From positions 1 through 64,000 of the forward strand of contig PAAY01000019.1 of assembly GCA_002698985.1 (NCBI GenBank): a stretch of 64,000 bases of DNA, read 5' to 3'. Both the position numbers and the translations under genes were made by a program. Positions 7,875 to 16,975 of this stretch are shown here, piece after piece; position 1 is the first letter of the stretch, and each line of letters begins with the position of its first letter. Source of the stretch: Saprospirales bacterium (GTDB lineage Bacteria > Bacteroidota > Bacteroidia > Chitinophagales > Saprospiraceae). The notes beneath the pieces are model-generated. The model ran no database searches and was not told the DNA's origin. It worked only from the letters and a program-made list of their open reading frames with translations.

Positions 7875-9338
7875 TTGATCAAAAATCGCCTCATAAAACT
7901 GCTGGCTGCGCTCGACCGGCGGGAGATGACCCGGCTGAATGAATTTGTGCACTCTCCTTATTTCAACAAACACAAGCCTACCCGTCGGTTGTGTGCCTAC
8001 CTGTCCGGCCTGCACCCCCACTTCGCTGAAAAAAAGCTCAAAAAGGAGCTGGTTTTCGAACAGGTTTTTCCGGAAGAGGAATTCGATGCCCAGGAGCTGG
8101 CACTGGTCAGCACTTACCTCACCCGCCTGGTGATGAAATTCCTCCAAATGGAGGGCGCTGCTGAGTCGGGACTTTGGGAACAAAAGCAGCACCTGCTGGC
8201 CAAAATGCGGCAGCACGATGTGCTGGGGCTTTACCCGCTCATTTACGAACAGAACAAAAAAGACTGGACTGCCTGCCAGGCTGGCACCAATCCGCGACAG
8301 CACTTGCGCAACTGTGCCGAGCTGGCCAACGAGCTGGACAAGGCGGCCATTTCCTTCGGTAAATACGACAACAGCTTTCTGGTTGGCAGGCAAGCGGTAC
8401 TCGATGCTGCCTACATCACCGAAAAGCTGCACGATGCCTGCGAACTGTTGCAGCGCAGCAAGCTGATGGCCGCTCCCCCACCCGACGATCCCCTCCTCGA
8501 AAACCTCGTTTTTTTCCTTCGGCAAAATCCGGAGCGCTACCGCAATTTTCCGACGGTGGACATCTACCTCCGGGTGCTGTTGCTGCTGAAAAGCAGCGAT
8601 GAAAAGCAATACGCCCCGGCCCTGAAAGCAGCACAGGAGCAACAGGCCCGGCTTTCATTTGCCGATCAGCAAATCATCTACAACTACCTGCAAAACTTTT
8701 GCATCGAGCAAATCAACAAGGGCAATGGCAGTTTTCTGGAGGAGCTGTTCCGGCTGTACATGGTGCAACTGGAAGAACGGCTGTTTTTTGAAGGCGGCTA
8801 CCTTCCGCAATGGCATTACAAGAACATCGTCACCACCGGGCTGCGACTGGGGCAAACGGACTGGGTTCGCAAATTCATCGAGGAATACCGCCAACACCTG
8901 AACCCCGAGGTGGCTGACAACGCTTACCGCTACAACCTGGCCGCATGGTACTACCACCAGGGCCAACCACAGGAGGTAATGGGCCTACTATTTCAGGTGG
9001 AATACACCGACCTGCGCTACAACCTGGACGCCAAGTCACTGCTGCTGCGGACCTACTACGACCTGGAAGAAGAAGAGGCCCTGCTGGCACTCACGGATGC
9101 ATTCCGGCAGTACCTCAAACGCAACAAAAAAATGTCGGAGTTTCAGAAGAAAGGCTATTACAACCTCTTGAAATATACCCGTAGAGCCTTCCGGCTCAAA
9201 ATCAACCAGGGCATCACCCGGCAAGACCGCTGGAACCGCTCACTGGAAAAACTCATACGAGACCTCGCCGCTGCCGACACCGTTTTCAACCGCTCCTGGC
9301 TGGAAGGAAAGGTGAATGAGCTGAGGGGCGAGGGATGA
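7875..9338 (+). CDS. Conserved hypothetical protein, helical repeat-like
   Basis: I do not recognise a named family in this 487-residue protein. It is rich in Leu, Tyr, Gln and charged residues with alternating helical segments, many Tyr-Leu pairs and no signal peptide or membrane segment, which suggests an all-alpha cytoplasmic scaffold of the TPR/SEL1 kind. The start is uncertain: the frame opens right after the TAA of the previous gene and the first usable codon is TTG at 7875 (IKNRLIKLLAALDRRE follows). The last codons (LRGEG) are written in the GAGG/ATGAGG repeat that continues past the stop. Confidence 0.65.
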   Translation: MIKNRLIKLLAALDRREMTRLNEFVHSPYFNKHKPTRRLCAYLSGLHPHFAEKKLKKELVFEQVFPEEEFDAQELALVSTYLTRLVMKFLQMEGAAESGLWEQKQHLLAKMRQHDVLGLYPLIYEQNKKDWTACQAGTNPRQHLRNCAELANELDKAAISFGKYDNSFLVGRQAVLDAAYITEKLHDACELLQRSKLMAAPPPDDPLLENLVFFLRQNPERYRNFPTVDIYLRVLLLLKSSDEKQYAPALKAAQEQQARLSFADQQIIYNYLQNFCIEQINKGNGSFLEELFRLYMVQLEERLFFEGGYLPQWHYKNIVTTGLRLGQTDWVRKFIEEYRQHLNPEVADNAYRYNLAAWYYHQGQPQEVMGLLFQVEYTDLRYNLDAKSLLLRTYYDLEEEEALLALTDAFRQYLKRNKKMSEFQKKGYYNLLKYTRRAFRLKINQGITRQDRWNRSLEKLIRDLAAADTVFNRSWLEGKVNELRGEG

Positions 9339-9431
9339 GGAATGAGGAATGAAGAATGAAAGTGCTAGCCCCTCCAAACCCTACTCTCTACTCCCTACTC
9401 CCTACTCCCTACTCCCTACTCCCTACTCTAT
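9339..9431. repeat. ATGAGGA words and CCCTACT heptamer tract between convergent genes
   Basis: GAGGAATGAGGAATGA-like words follow the upstream stop, then a diverged GCTAGC...CCAAAC core at 9364, then about seven copies of the heptamer CCCTACT. The last copies encode the final codons (SRE, stop) of the leftward gene that ends at 9409. Confidence 0.85.
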
Positions 9432-10218
9432 ACCTGAATAATATCGCTGGAGAAAAACCCAGCACCTGGTGGTAGGTGGTGGCCATTTCGAGGAAAATAC
9501 CATTGGAGATTTCAAGGCCGATGCCGCCGCTGTATTCAGCGGGGTCGGTTGCAAAGCCAAAGCGGACTTGTAGCTTGTCCAGAGGTGAATACTCCATGCC
9601 GCTGCGAAAACGGAGTGGATAATTCAGGGTTTTATCCGACTGGACGGCCAGCAGGAGGCGTCCGGAAACACGCCATGCCAGTCCTGCGCTGAACTCCGTG
9701 GGCAGGTAGTCGCCTTCGGCAAAACGGACGGGGAAGGGGTTTTCCACCTGCACGCCCAAAGTCAGGTCCGGTTTCAGCTCGGCCTGCAGGCCAAAGCCGC
9801 CGCTCAGCTTTCCCTGCCTGCCATAACCTGTAATGCTGTACTGCATGTAGGAAAAATTGACTGCCAGCCGCAGGCGGTCATGGATCTGCCGGGCATACAT
9901 GAGTGCAGCCCGCTGCTGCTTCCAGGTATCAAAGCCGAAAGCCTCCAGCCGAAAGCCAAAGGCACCCTGGCTGACCGGCAGTGCCGCCCCTAGCCACACA
10001 CTGGTAAGCTCCGCCAGCTCGAAGCGGGAAGATGCCCCAGCGAGGAAGTCCGTCCTGTCGGTGGCTGCCAGACCTGCCGGATTGGCGAACAGCGCCGTGC
10101 CGCCTGTCAGGGCAACGCCGGCATTGCCCATGCCCATGCCCCGCACATCCCATGAGAGCTGCTGCGAATGGGCCGCCAAAATGAAGTGGAAAAGGATGAT
10201 CGTACAAACGAAGCGCAT
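9409..10218 (-). CDS. PorV/PorQ-like outer-membrane beta-barrel protein
   Basis: The 269-residue protein has a signal peptide (MRFVCTIILFHFILAAHSQ) and an N-terminal WDVRGMGMGNAGVALTGG with FANPAGLA, the pattern of the FadL-like PorV/PorQ family of the type IX secretion environment. The rest alternates aromatic and polar residues as in an outer-membrane barrel and ends in an aromatic strand (AILFRYRVGSRE). PorQ-like proteins accompany T9SS surface attachment; I see no other T9SS gene here, so the precise role is open. The C-terminal codons lie in a heptamer repeat. Confidence 0.7.
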   Translation of the reverse strand: MRFVCTIILFHFILAAHSQQLSWDVRGMGMGNAGVALTGGTALFANPAGLAATDRTDFLAGASSRFELAELTSVWLGAALPVSQGAFGFRLEAFGFDTWKQQRAALMYARQIHDRLRLAVNFSYMQYSITGYGRQGKLSGGFGLQAELKPDLTLGVQVENPFPVRFAEGDYLPTEFSAGLAWRVSGRLLLAVQSDKTLNYPLRFRSGMEYSPLDKLQVRFGFATDPAEYSGGIGLEISNGIFLEMATTYHQVLGFSPAILFRYRVGSRE

Positions 10219-10423
10219 GCGACGAAGGTAGCTAGCGGGGAGGTTTTTGTGTGGTTATTGAGTGGTTTTTTTAAGGTTTTAGGTGGTGTTTTTGATTCCC
10301 GTCTTACTCGAGATCGGTATTATACTGGCTAATGATTTCTGGCCAGCTCACCGTGTCACGAGTTACGAGTCACGAGTCACGACTTGCCACAAAGATGCTC
10401 CATCAGGAATCGTTGTGAAACTA

Positions 10424-10431
10424 TAACTTTG
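10424..10431 (+). promoter_or_regulatory. Putative -7 element (TAACTTTG) of uridine kinase gene
   Basis: TAACTTTG matches the Bacteroidota -7 consensus TAnnTTTG and lies only 9 bases before the ATG at 10441, implying a very short leader. I did not find a well-placed -33 TTG. Confidence 0.5.
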
Positions 10432-10440
10432 CGCACCAAA

Positions 10441-11091
10441 ATGAGCTTCATGAAAAAACCCTTCATCATTGGCATCACCGGCGGCAGCGGATCAGGGAAA
10501 ACCACTTTCATCAAGGAACTCCGAAACCACTTTTCCGAAGCGGAACTCTGCATCATCTCGCAGGACGATTTTTACCGCCCCCGGGAGGAGCAGCAAACAG
10601 ATGAGGCGGGGGTTACCAACTTTGACCTGCCCCGTTCCATTGACAAAAAAGCCTTTGTAAAGGATGTGAAACGGCTCATCGCCGGCGAAACCGTGACCCG
10701 CCCGGAATACACCTTCAACAACCAGAAAGTGAAGCCTCGGATGCTGATCTTCAACCCGGCACCGGTCATCCTGGTGGAAGGACTTTTCGTATTTCACTTC
10801 AAAAAAATGCGCAAGCTCATTGACCTGAAAGTCTTTCTCCACGCCAAAGAAAACCTGAAGGTCATCCGCCGCATCAAAAGAGACCAGATCGAACGCAACT
10901 ACCCCATCGAGGATGTGCTGTACCGCTACGAGCGCCACGTCATGCCCACCTTTGAGCGCTACATCAGACCTTACATGGACGAGGCCGACCTCATCATCAA
11001 CAACAACGAACACTTCGTCAATGGCCTCGAGGTGATGAAGGGCTTCATCCGCTTCAAACTGGAACAGTTTGCCGCCACTATTAAAGAATAG
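10441..11091 (+). CDS. udk: Uridine kinase family protein
   Basis: The 216-residue protein is a P-loop kinase of the uridine kinase/phosphoribulokinase family: FIIGITGGSGSGKTTFI at about residues 7-23, SQDDFYRP near residue 40 and VILVEGLFVFH near residue 110. Uridine kinase phosphorylates uridine and cytidine with ATP or GTP for pyrimidine salvage. The ATG at 10441 (MSFMKKPF) or the one nine bases later are both possible. Its 3' end overlaps the convergent small gene at 11081 by 11 bases. Confidence 0.87.
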   Translation: MSFMKKPFIIGITGGSGSGKTTFIKELRNHFSEAELCIISQDDFYRPREEQQTDEAGVTNFDLPRSIDKKAFVKDVKRLIAGETVTRPEYTFNNQKVKPRMLIFNPAPVILVEGLFVFHFKKMRKLIDLKVFLHAKENLKVIRRIKRDQIERNYPIEDVLYRYERHVMPTFERYIRPYMDEADLIINNNEHFVNGLEVMKGFIRFKLEQFAATIKE

Positions 11092-11359
11092 CAGGAAAAT
11101 CATCCTCATCCGGACCGGATAAGGATTCCAGGGCTGTCTGCCGCAATTGAATCATCTTTGAGAAGATGTATTCAGCACTTTCAAAAAATCGGTCATCCAA
11201 CAACCTCAGGACATCCTCCAGGCCCTCCACGGGCCGTCCTTCCCTGAACTTGTAGGTCTGCTCCAGCAGGTCCTGCTCCAGTTTCACAGAGAACTTGTTA
11301 TCCATTCTGAAAACGGTCACCCTGACGCTGCCCTGGGTGTATTCGTGGATGATGCGCAT
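11081..11359 (-). CDS. Small conserved hypothetical protein
   Basis: I do not recognise this 92-residue protein. It begins MRIIHEYTQGSVRVTVFRMDN, has mixed beta and helical character and an acidic C-terminus (GPDEDDFPAIL), with no signal peptide or membrane segment. I chose the internal ATG at 11359 because upstream residues are low-complexity basic sequence. It converges on the uridine kinase gene with an 11-base 3' overlap. Coding is supported by sensible protein composition rather than by family recognition. Confidence 0.5.
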   Translation of the reverse strand: MRIIHEYTQGSVRVTVFRMDNKFSVKLEQDLLEQTYKFREGRPVEGLEDVLRLLDDRFFESAEYIFSKMIQLRQTALESLSGPDEDDFPAIL

Positions 11360-11572
11360 TGTGAAGGTTTTTGAAAGGTTTTTTTTACGGGTTTTTTGAG
11401 GTTTTTGTTGGTCTGAACAGGCCCCAGGAGGCCCTAATCCGTGAAATCCCAACATCCGTGAAAATCTGCGATTCTGACAAGAAAAAAGAAGTCTAAATCA
11501 CAGATGAAACGGATTTCTGGATTGCGCTGATCGAGGGCATTGGTGGTCACGGTATGAAGCCAGGCCCCCATC

Positions 11573-11665
11573 CTTTTGTAGGGTTCAGCGTGTAGGGTTT
11601 AGCGTGTATAGTTTGGAAGCGCTAGCCCTTTTCATCCCTCATCCCTGTTCCCTCATCCCTGTTCC
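11573..11665. repeat. Inverted copy of the GCTAGCGCT element overlapping a gene 3' end
   Basis: Read on the minus strand, this stretch gives ATGAGGGATGA words, then GCTAGCGCTTCCAAACTA (at 11608-11625) and (TACACGCTAAACCC) words. The TAG in GCTAGC is the stop codon of the leftward DUF2520 gene, and the preceding words encode its last 14 or so residues. Confidence 0.75.
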
Positions 11666-12434
11666 TGATACTCTCCGAGAGTAGTGCATACAATTGCCGG
11701 AAGCGGGGGTGTGCGGCCAGCAGGTGCATGTGCCTTTCGATGGTTTTCAGGTCGCCCCTGATGGCGGGGCCTGTTTGCATGTCCTGGGGGTCGGCCTCGT
11801 CGAGGCGGTTCACGGTTTCCCGGAGCAGGGGTTTCAAAAGCTTGAAAGGAACGCCAGCTTCGTCGGTGAGTTCCTTGCTGATGGTAAGCAGGTGGTTGGT
11901 GAAGTTGTTCACGAAGACGGCAGCCAGGTGCAGGGTCTGTCGCTGTTCTTCTGAAACGGTGCAGACTTCATCTGACAGGAGCCTGGCCAAACGGCTGATG
12001 CTTGCCAGGGCCTTTTCGTCGGAAGCATTGATGCAAATGGGAACCTTTTTGAAATCCACCGTTTTTCCGGAACGGAAAGACTGCAAAGGCCAGAAAACGC
12101 CGTAATGCTTCAGCGCTGCGGCTTGGAGGACGGCCATGGGAGTGGCGCCTGACAGGTGTACGACAACCGGCTGCGCCTCGCTCTTCCCGAAAAGCGCTGC
12201 CAGCGAATTTGCCATTTCTGCAATGGCGTCATCGGCCACAGCCAGCAGGATGAGGTCTGCCGTCTGATTCAAGTCATGGAAACCGGAAATGGCAGCAGCA
12301 CCGGAAAGGGCAGCCACAGCTTTGGCTTTTTCAGCATTCCTGCCCCAGACTTGCAGCACCTGCACACCACTGCGCCCGCATGCAGCGGACAGGTGGGTAG
12401 CCAGGTTGCCGGTGCCGATGATGCTGATCTTCAT
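11622..12434 (-). CDS. Rossmann-like and DUF2520 domain protein
   Basis: The 270-residue protein has an N-terminal NAD(P)-binding Rossmann domain (MKISIIGTGNLATHLSAA, glycine motif at about 7-11; VVVHLSGATP near residue 100) and a C-terminal helical DUF2520 domain containing HLAAVFVNNFTNHLL. The architecture resembles pyrroline-5-carboxylate reductase and F420-dependent oxidoreductases; its substrate is unknown. The start at 12434 lies six bases beyond the ccmF stop, so it is cotranscribed downstream of ccmF. The last 14 residues (NRDEGTGMRDEKG) are encoded by a repeat tract and are probably not part of the conserved protein. Confidence 0.8.
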   Translation of the reverse strand: MKISIIGTGNLATHLSAACGRSGVQVLQVWGRNAEKAKAVAALSGAAAISGFHDLNQTADLILLAVADDAIAEMANSLAALFGKSEAQPVVVHLSGATPMAVLQAAALKHYGVFWPLQSFRSGKTVDFKKVPICINASDEKALASISRLARLLSDEVCTVSEEQRQTLHLAAVFVNNFTNHLLTISKELTDEAGVPFKLLKPLLRETVNRLDEADPQDMQTGPAIRGDLKTIERHMHLLAAHPRFRQLYALLSESIRNRDEGTGMRDEKG

Positions 12435-12439
12435 GTGCT

Positions 12440-15259
12440 TCAGTATTGCCGCAGGCGATGGAACATGGCCAGGAAAAGACCCACCATCATGAGGGTGGAG
12501 CCCAGCCAGAACAGGTTGATGCCCGGGAATATAATGGCCTCCAGCACAATGTAATCCGTCCGGAAAGACTTTTTCGCTATTTGAACCGGAAGGCCGCTGA
12601 GGGCTGCCTCTTTTTGTGCCACCCAAATATCCACGGTTTCCGTCTTTGGGTCAATGCGGGGCACCCGGATGTGCAGGCCGAGTTCCGGAATTTCGTCTTT
12701 CAGGTTGACCACGGAATTGTCTCGAATGAGGTAGAGTGGCCTTGCCTGGTAGTTTTTTCCTTCGGCAACGACGTCGATTTTGGCATTGATGGCAATGTCA
12801 CCCTCTTGCGGCTGGTAGCCGGAATGTTTGGCTGCCTGGTCGAAGCCGTTAAACTGGAATTGCATTCCGTTGAACTCAAAGCTGTCGCCTTGCCGGACGG
12901 TGAATTTCCGGTAATCCAGGTCATTTTCGTTGACGATGAGCTTTTCCAGCACCTCGTCGGTCAGGCGCACTTTGAAAGACAAATCATTGAGCTGCACCGG
13001 ATAGGTGTACAGCAATTCTCCCCGCAGCACCAGCACGGGTTCCGCAAAGAAGGTGGTATCCTCTTTTTCAAAAGCCACCTTCACACCGATGGCGTAATCT
13101 CCTTCTTCCGGTTTGTAATCGGGGTGTGTGGGCTTGTTATCCACCTCCACGATGCGGGCTTCGGTGCGGAGGGTTTTCAGCTCACCGGTTTTGGTTTCCA
13201 CGGTGTCCAGGATGAGGGTGGACTCGTTTTGGCTGAGGTAATAAGTCTGGAAATCGAGGCTGTCGTCAGCTTCCCTGGCAAACTGGAAATTGGCCTCTTT
13301 CATCGGCAGCGTGGCGATGTGCGTAAAGATGTCTTTGTCGAGGTAGCGTTTGGTGGAGGGGTTGAAGGCTTTCACCTCGATGGCCTTGTTGTCGTAGGTG
13401 GCGGTGGGTTCTACGGTAAACTCTTCTGTCACATTTCCCTGATCGTCGAGTTTCTGGTAGCGCACCGTGAATTTGCGCAGGTTGCCCACCATGGTGTCCC
13501 GCTCATAGGTCACCCGGTAGCCGCTCATGAACATGGGCATGCCCTTGAACAGGAGTACGTTTTTCTGAATCAATTCTTCGTCGAGCAACTGGCGCTGCAC
13601 CACCGGGTTGGAGGAGATGTGCTGTTTGTTCAGGCCAGAGGCAATGATTCCCACGATCATCAGTCCAAAACCAATGTGCGCCAATGCCGAGCCTGCCGCC
13701 TTGAGGTTTTTCCGAAGGAAATCAATGATGTACATGGAATTGGCCACTACCGCAAACCATCCGGCAAACATCAGGAGCCAGTACTGCCAGGCGCCTAGCT
13801 GAATCCAGAAACTGGTGGCAATGGACATGGCGATGGCCGCTACCGCTGAAATGCCCATTTTTTTCAGAAACAGTGACCGGCGCCCCGGCCAGTTGGGTTC
13901 CTTGTAGCGGAGGTACTGGGCTATGCCCGTCAACAAGCCGATGAAGACCCCGATCCAGAGCTGGTATTTGTTGTAGTGCTCAATAGGGTCATTGATGGTA
14001 AGCCCGAGGTATTCGGGATTGAAAAGCTGTACGATCTTGTTGTAAACCGGCAGCGAGGTGGAAACCGTGATGATGACCGAAGAGAAAAGCAGGATGAGCG
14101 AGCCGATGAACATCCAGAACTCCCGGGCCGTGATGGGCTCCTCCTTTTCGGGCACCGGTATTTGTTTGCGACGTAAAAAATACAGCACCAGTGAAAGCCC
14201 CAGAAATGCTGCAATGAAGAGGATGAGCTGGCTCTCCAGTCCCATCTCCGTAAAGGCATGCACGGAGCTGTCGCCGAGGATTCCACTGCGGGTCAGGAAA
14301 GTGGAATAGAGGATCATGATGAAGGTGAACAGGTAAAAGAGGTAGGTTGCCCTCAGCGCCTGTCCGGTGTTCTTCGCAATGAGGTGGCTGTGAATGCCCG
14401 CCACCAGCAGCAGCCAGGGCACAAGCGACATGTTCTCGACGGGGTCCCAGGCCCAGTAACCGCCAAAGCTGAGGGCTTCGTAAGCCCAGGCGCCCCCCAT
14501 CAGGATGCCAAGCCCCAGAATGCCGCCGCTGAACAGGGCCCAGGGCATGGCCGGCCGCAGCCATTCTTTGTATTGTTTGGTCCAAAGCCCGGCAATTGCG
14601 TAAGCGAAAGGAACAACCGTTGAGGCGAAGCCGAGAAACAAAGTGGGCGGGTGGATGGTCATCCAGTAATTCTGCAGCAAGGGGTTGAGGCCGTTGCCCT
14701 GGATGAGTTGCAGGTAGTCGGCGTTGTAAAACAAGGGGATGTCCATGGTGTCCCGCAAGAGCAGCAGCGGGTTGCTGCCGATTTTCATGTCCGGCGTGAT
14801 GTAAATGCCGAGGATCATGGAATTGATGAAAACCTCAACAGCCGCTATGACGGCAATGACCGGGGCTTCCCATTTGCCGGCCCGCCATATCAGCACGAAG
14901 CCCAGTATGATGTGCCAAAACATCCAAAGCATGAAACTGCCTTCCTGCCCTTCCCAAAAGGCGGAGAAAATGTACTTCATGGGCAGGTCTTCGGAAACGT
15001 GCTGCCAAACGTACTGGTACTCGAAGTACTGGTTGATCATGGCCCATAAGATGGTGCCCATGACCGTCAGGATGCTGATGCCATGCACGATGAAGGCCGT
15101 CCGACCCATGCGCAGCCAGCCCTTTCCGGCGGCGTCATTCCGGGTGCCCATGGCATAGGCAACGGCAGAGAGAATGGCGGCCACAAAGCCGAGGACGATA
15201 CAGAAATGCCCTATGCGCCCGGGCCACAGGTGTTCACCTATGTATTGAATTTGTTCCAT
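12440..15259 (-). CDS. ccmF: Cytochrome c maturation heme lyase CcmF, long form
   Basis: The 939-residue protein is a many-helix CcmF/CcsA-family heme handler with the tryptophan-rich WWD motif YWAWDPVENMSLVPW (268-282), flanking histidines in TIHPPT (203) and GIHSH (290, 292) and an N-terminal half matching CcmF. It attaches heme, delivered by CcmE, to CxxCH of apocytochromes outside the inner membrane. It is clearly longer than the roughly 650-residue proteobacterial protein, mainly through a periplasmic beta-rich region at about residues 560-905 before a last membrane helix. ccmE lies 43 bases upstream on the same strand. Confidence 0.9.
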   Translation of the reverse strand: MEQIQYIGEHLWPGRIGHFCIVLGFVAAILSAVAYAMGTRNDAAGKGWLRMGRTAFIVHGISILTVMGTILWAMINQYFEYQYVWQHVSEDLPMKYIFSAFWEGQEGSFMLWMFWHIILGFVLIWRAGKWEAPVIAVIAAVEVFINSMILGIYITPDMKIGSNPLLLLRDTMDIPLFYNADYLQLIQGNGLNPLLQNYWMTIHPPTLFLGFASTVVPFAYAIAGLWTKQYKEWLRPAMPWALFSGGILGLGILMGGAWAYEALSFGGYWAWDPVENMSLVPWLLLVAGIHSHLIAKNTGQALRATYLFYLFTFIMILYSTFLTRSGILGDSSVHAFTEMGLESQLILFIAAFLGLSLVLYFLRRKQIPVPEKEEPITAREFWMFIGSLILLFSSVIITVSTSLPVYNKIVQLFNPEYLGLTINDPIEHYNKYQLWIGVFIGLLTGIAQYLRYKEPNWPGRRSLFLKKMGISAVAAIAMSIATSFWIQLGAWQYWLLMFAGWFAVVANSMYIIDFLRKNLKAAGSALAHIGFGLMIVGIIASGLNKQHISSNPVVQRQLLDEELIQKNVLLFKGMPMFMSGYRVTYERDTMVGNLRKFTVRYQKLDDQGNVTEEFTVEPTATYDNKAIEVKAFNPSTKRYLDKDIFTHIATLPMKEANFQFAREADDSLDFQTYYLSQNESTLILDTVETKTGELKTLRTEARIVEVDNKPTHPDYKPEEGDYAIGVKVAFEKEDTTFFAEPVLVLRGELLYTYPVQLNDLSFKVRLTDEVLEKLIVNENDLDYRKFTVRQGDSFEFNGMQFQFNGFDQAAKHSGYQPQEGDIAINAKIDVVAEGKNYQARPLYLIRDNSVVNLKDEIPELGLHIRVPRIDPKTETVDIWVAQKEAALSGLPVQIAKKSFRTDYIVLEAIIFPGINLFWLGSTLMMVGLFLAMFHRLRQY

Positions 15260-15302
15260 GAAAAGTTAAGGGGATGCAGAGCGGCTTCCGGATGCTGGCG
15301 CA

Positions 15303-15701
15303 TCAGGAGGCTGACTTCTCTTTGATTTGTACCTCTTCGTCTTTGTATTTCGAAGGGCATTTCATCAGGATGTGCGAGGCAACGAACTCGTCGCCTTTCA
15401 TGCTTCCGGTCACCACGATTTGTTCCGACAATTCAAAATCCTTCGGTTTGGCTGCTTTCAGAACCACCTTGTGCGTTTCCCCATTCATATCCGTGAGGAA
15501 AAAGGTGAAGTGGTTGGGATCAATTTCAGGATTGTATTCCATGGGGCGGTCTTTGGCCAAGGTGCCCACCACTTTCACCTTTTTTTGCGTCGCAATGGCC
15601 TGGCTGAAATCACCATAAGTACTCGTGTCGGCAGCCACACTCGTCAGCAAGCCAATGGCTGCCACGATCATGATAATTGCTACGATATAAATCTTCTTCA
15701 T
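15303..15701 (-). CDS. ccmE: Cytochrome c maturation heme chaperone CcmE, CxxxY type
   Basis: The 132-residue protein has one N-terminal membrane anchor (about 3-22) and the OB-fold of CcmE (KVKVVGTLAKDRPMEY, FFLTDMNGETHKVV, QIVVTGSMKGDEFVASHILMKC). CcmE holds heme covalently on the periplasmic side and passes it to CcmF. In classical System I the heme ligand is His in HxxxY; here the aligned motif is CPSKY (Cys115, Tyr119), the CxxxY variant known from some bacteria and archaea. It is the first gene of a leftward unit with ccmF and has a TACCTTTG element upstream. Confidence 0.88.
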   Translation of the reverse strand: MKKIYIVAIIMIVAAIGLLTSVAADTSTYGDFSQAIATQKKVKVVGTLAKDRPMEYNPEIDPNHFTFFLTDMNGETHKVVLKAAKPKDFELSEQIVVTGSMKGDEFVASHILMKCPSKYKDEEVQIKEKSAS

Positions 15702-15716
15702 CGTTCAAGGTTTGTG

Positions 15717-15724
15717 CAAAGGTA
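15717..15724 (-). promoter_or_regulatory. Putative -7 element (TACCTTTG) of ccmE-ccmF
   Basis: On the minus strand this reads TACCTTTG, a full match to TAnnTTTG, 15 bases before the ccmE ATG. No clear -33 TTG is at the usual spacing. Confidence 0.5.
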
Positions 15725-15756
15725 CTGCCTCTAAACAGCTTGCGGAAAAACAACTT

Positions 15757-15912
15757 AATTTGAGGAACTGAGGAGTTGAAGAATTGAAGATTTGAGGAAT
15801 CGAGAGGGGCAGCAGGTATCACTTCTAGTGCTACCAAACTTAAAAACAGATAGCAGGATCTCTCGATACCTCGATACCTCGATTCCTCGATTCCTCGATT
15901 CCTCGATTCCTC
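15757..15912. repeat. Complementary word tracts between selD and ccmE
   Basis: A TTGAGGAACTGAGGAGTTGA-type tract (about 15757-15806) faces a tract of five or more CTCGATTCCTCGATACCT-type words (about 15861-15912). The two are partly complementary and could fold into a long imperfect stem. A diverged GCTA..CCAAACT core lies between them (about 15825-15840). Confidence 0.7.
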
Positions 15913-15919
15913 AACATCC

Positions 15920-16975
15920 TCAAACCACCTCGATCAGTTTCTCGCCTCTGGCTTTCATTTGTCCGATGGGCTCCAGGTTCAGGCCCTCTCCGGTGGTTAC
16001 TTCCAGGAATTCATCGAGCTGATCCGGGGCAACGGCCACCAGCAGGCCGCCGCTGGTTTGCGGATCGCAGAGGATGGGTTTCTGTTCTTCGGAGATGTTG
16101 CCCACTGCTTCGCCGTAGCTGCTCCAGTTGCGGTGGGTGCCACCGGGAATGCAGTTTTCAGAAAGATAGTACCTGATGGCCTCAGCGTCGAGTAAAGGCA
16201 CCTTCGCAAAATGAATTTCAGCTGTGGTTTCAGAGGCTTCACACATTTCCCGGAGGTGCCCCAGCAGGCCAAATCCCGTTACATCGGTCATGGCATTTAC
16301 ACCTTTAAGCCGGGCCAGCTTTTCGCCGATCTTGTTGAGCTTCACCATGCTGTTGCGGGCCAGATTGGCGTGTTCGGGTTTCAGTTTTCCCTTTTTCTGT
16401 GCCGTCGTCAAAATGCCGACACCCACGGGTTTGGTGAGGAAGAGAAGATCACCCACGCCGGCACCACCGTTCTTTTTCAGGTGTTCGATTTTGACCCGAC
16501 CTGTTACCGCCAATCCGAAGATGGGCTCCGGACTGTCGATGCTGTGGCCACCGGCCAGGGGGATGCCCGCTTCGTCGCAGGCTTTCCGGGCACCGGCCAG
16601 CACATCGCCAGCCACCTCGGGCGGCAGTTGGTTGATGGGCCAGCCCAGGATGGCAATGGCCAGGATGGGCGTGCCACCCATGGCGTACACATCGCTGATG
16701 GCATTGACACTGGCGATCCGCCCAAAATCCTCGGGGTCATCTACAATGGGCATGAAAAAATCCGTCGTCGAAATAATTGCGGTACCATCACCCAGATCCA
16801 GTACGGCTGCGTCATCCCGTTGGCCATTGCCGACGAGGAGATTTTCGAAGAAGGCAGCCTCGCCGGCCCTTTTGAGGATACCGTCGAGCACGGCAGGTGC
16901 AATTTTGCAACCGCATCCGGCGCCGTGGCTGTACTGGGTCAGTTTCCAGGTTTTGGTTTCAGAGTTCATGTTCAT
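15920..16975 (-). CDS. selD: Selenide, water dikinase
   Basis: The 351-residue protein makes selenophosphate from selenide and ATP. The active-site motif HGAGCGCK carries Cys21, Cys23 and Lys24, so the catalytic residue is Cys and not selenocysteine. Other family stretches are STTDFFMPIVDDPEDFGRIA, AISDVYAMGGTP, AGGHSIDSPEP and MTDVTGFGLLGH. The start overlaps the end of mnmH by 17 bases, so the two genes are translationally coupled. This points to selenophosphate use for 2-selenouridine in tRNA; no selA or selB is in the window. Confidence 0.93.
   Translation of the reverse strand: MNMNSETKTWKLTQYSHGAGCGCKIAPAVLDGILKRAGEAAFFENLLVGNGQRDDAAVLDLGDGTAIISTTDFFMPIVDDPEDFGRIASVNAISDVYAMGGTPILAIAILGWPINQLPPEVAGDVLAGARKACDEAGIPLAGGHSIDSPEPIFGLAVTGRVKIEHLKKNGGAGVGDLLFLTKPVGVGILTTAQKKGKLKPEHANLARNSMVKLNKIGEKLARLKGVNAMTDVTGFGLLGHLREMCEASETTAEIHFAKVPLLDAEAIRYYLSENCIPGGTHRNWSSYGEAVGNISEEQKPILCDPQTSGGLLVAVAPDQLDEFLEVTTGEGLNLEPIGQMKARGEKLIEVV

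Noticed and set aside
12446-13798. A 450-codon open frame on the plus strand opposite ccmF.
   Set aside because: ccmF is conserved through this whole region; the antisense frame has no recognisable domain and is a codon-bias shadow.
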